DNA of 6,402 bases from Streptomyces sp. (GTDB lineage: Bacteria; Actinomycetota; Actinomycetes; Streptomycetales; Streptomycetaceae): contig DOWQ01000393.1 in the NCBI GenBank assembly GCA_003519485.1, forward strand, positions 1,694 to 8,095, given 5' to 3'. The notes beneath the pieces are model-generated. The model saw only the letters and a program-made list of their open reading frames with translations. It did no database searches and had not been told where the DNA came from. This document shows positions 6,040-6,402 of this stretch, piece after piece; within the stretch, counting starts at the first letter, position 1; every line of letters starts with the position of its first letter. Made by a program: the position numbers and the translations under genes.

Positions 6040-6402
6040 CTCTGATCTCCTGGTGCATCGGTGCGTCTCACCGGATGTCTACGGGCGGTTGCCGACCGGC
6101 CGGTGACGTCTCCGTGTGCAGCCGGCATCCAGCAGCGAACATCCGCCCGTCGATCCGCCCATGCCCGCCTGTGCCGACACCCTCTCCAGCGGGCCCGCAC
6201 AACCGCTGTCCGGCAGCTGCGCCACGGCTCCCCCGCCCGCACCGGCAGGCGAGGCGCCCACGCAACGCTCGTCCGCCTCACCAGGGGGAAGATCCGTACC
6301 CTGGCGCCGCAGATGAGCGCGCAGCGCACGCGGGGCCCGTCGAACTCCGCCGTCCAGCGGCCGTGAACTGAGCGCCTGCCTGCCTTCTGCCTTCTGCCTT
6401 CT
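6040..6402. other. Non-coding stretch upstream of the DUF6454-like gene
   Basis: I see no gene I can support here. It should contain the promoter of the minus-strand gene starting at 6039, but no convincing -35/-10 pair was found; a TAGACA at 6081-6076 is a weak -10 candidate. A 10-bp palindrome ACCGGCCGGT (6095-6104) and long-range complementary arms ACGGGCGG (6081-6088) and CCGCCCGT (6143-6150) are present but are unremarkable in DNA this GC-rich. Two minus-strand frames stay open to the window edge, but their downstream halves are rich in AGG, AGA, GGA and CGA codons and look untranslated. Confidence 0.5.
6381..6402. repeat. Tandem 7-bp repeat TGCCTTC, cut by the window edge
   Basis: TGCCTTC occurs three times head to tail (6381-6387, 6388-6394, 6395-6401), preceded by a partial TGCC at 6377-6380 and followed by one more T at the edge. 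The true copy number lies outside the window. It could be a slippage-prone simple repeat or part of a longer array; no function can be assigned. Confidence 0.8.

Noticed and set aside
4990..6045. 351-codon + strand frame opposite the DUF6454-like gene
   Set aside because: It is an antisense shadow; the minus strand has the signal peptide, ribosome binding site and terminator.
6095..6104. Palindrome ACCGGCCGGT upstream of the DUF6454-like gene
   Set aside because: It is perfect but short, built from CCGG, and not flanked by extended symmetry; too common in this base composition to call an operator.
6336..6368. A second PHO-box-like repeat (GTTCACGGCCG on the minus strand)
   Set aside because: The next 11-mer (CTGGACGGCGG) does not match, the following GTTC is out of register by one base, and the site is over 300 bases from the nearest start.

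Overview
The window is very GC-rich. Its genes use GTG and ATG starts with purine-rich ribosome binding sites, mostly G/C third codon positions, long perfect hairpins without T-tracts, and a secretome with both Tat- and Sec-type leaders. This points to a Streptomyces or close actinomycete chromosome. Nothing in it looks like a phage, an insertion sequence or a CRISPR array.

Left to right: (1) positions 1-380 are non-coding and hold a plausible leftward promoter (47-75) and a GAAC-N4-GTTC dyad (276-296). (2) A secreted Cip1-like protein is on the + strand (381-1229). It is a bacterial relative of the cellulose-induced protein Cip1 of Trichoderma and has no cellulose-binding module. (3) A bidirectional hairpin (1253-1276) separates it from a convergent minus-strand frame (1302-2441). 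That frame encodes two PKD domains and a C-terminal beta-rich domain, but has no usable start codon or signal peptide, so it looks like a 5'-truncated remnant. (4) A RimJ/RimL-type GNAT acetyltransferase is on the + strand (2570-3175), followed by an 18-19 bp perfect hairpin. (5) A Tat-exported PhoD-type alkaline phosphatase is on the minus strand (3369-4913), with its own terminator and a candidate PHO box upstream at 4963-4995. (6) A secreted propeller-like protein that I place in the DUF6454 group is on the minus strand (5074-6039), with its own terminator. (7) Positions 6040-6402 hold no gene I can defend and end in a 7-bp tandem repeat that runs off the window.

Every intact gene appears to be its own transcription unit: a hairpin follows each one, and the two co-directional minus-strand genes are separated by a terminator and a candidate PhoP site. 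Four of the five coding frames belong to exported or surface-type proteins, so this is a scavenging and cell-surface region. PhoD would release phosphate from organic phosphodiesters and phosphomonoesters. The Cip1-like protein probably acts on or binds plant or microbial polysaccharide. No integrated multi-gene system is evident. The items most worth a second look are the bacterial Cip1 homologue, the headless PKD gene, the PHO-box-like array, and the uncharacterised His-Gly-motif protein beside phoD.
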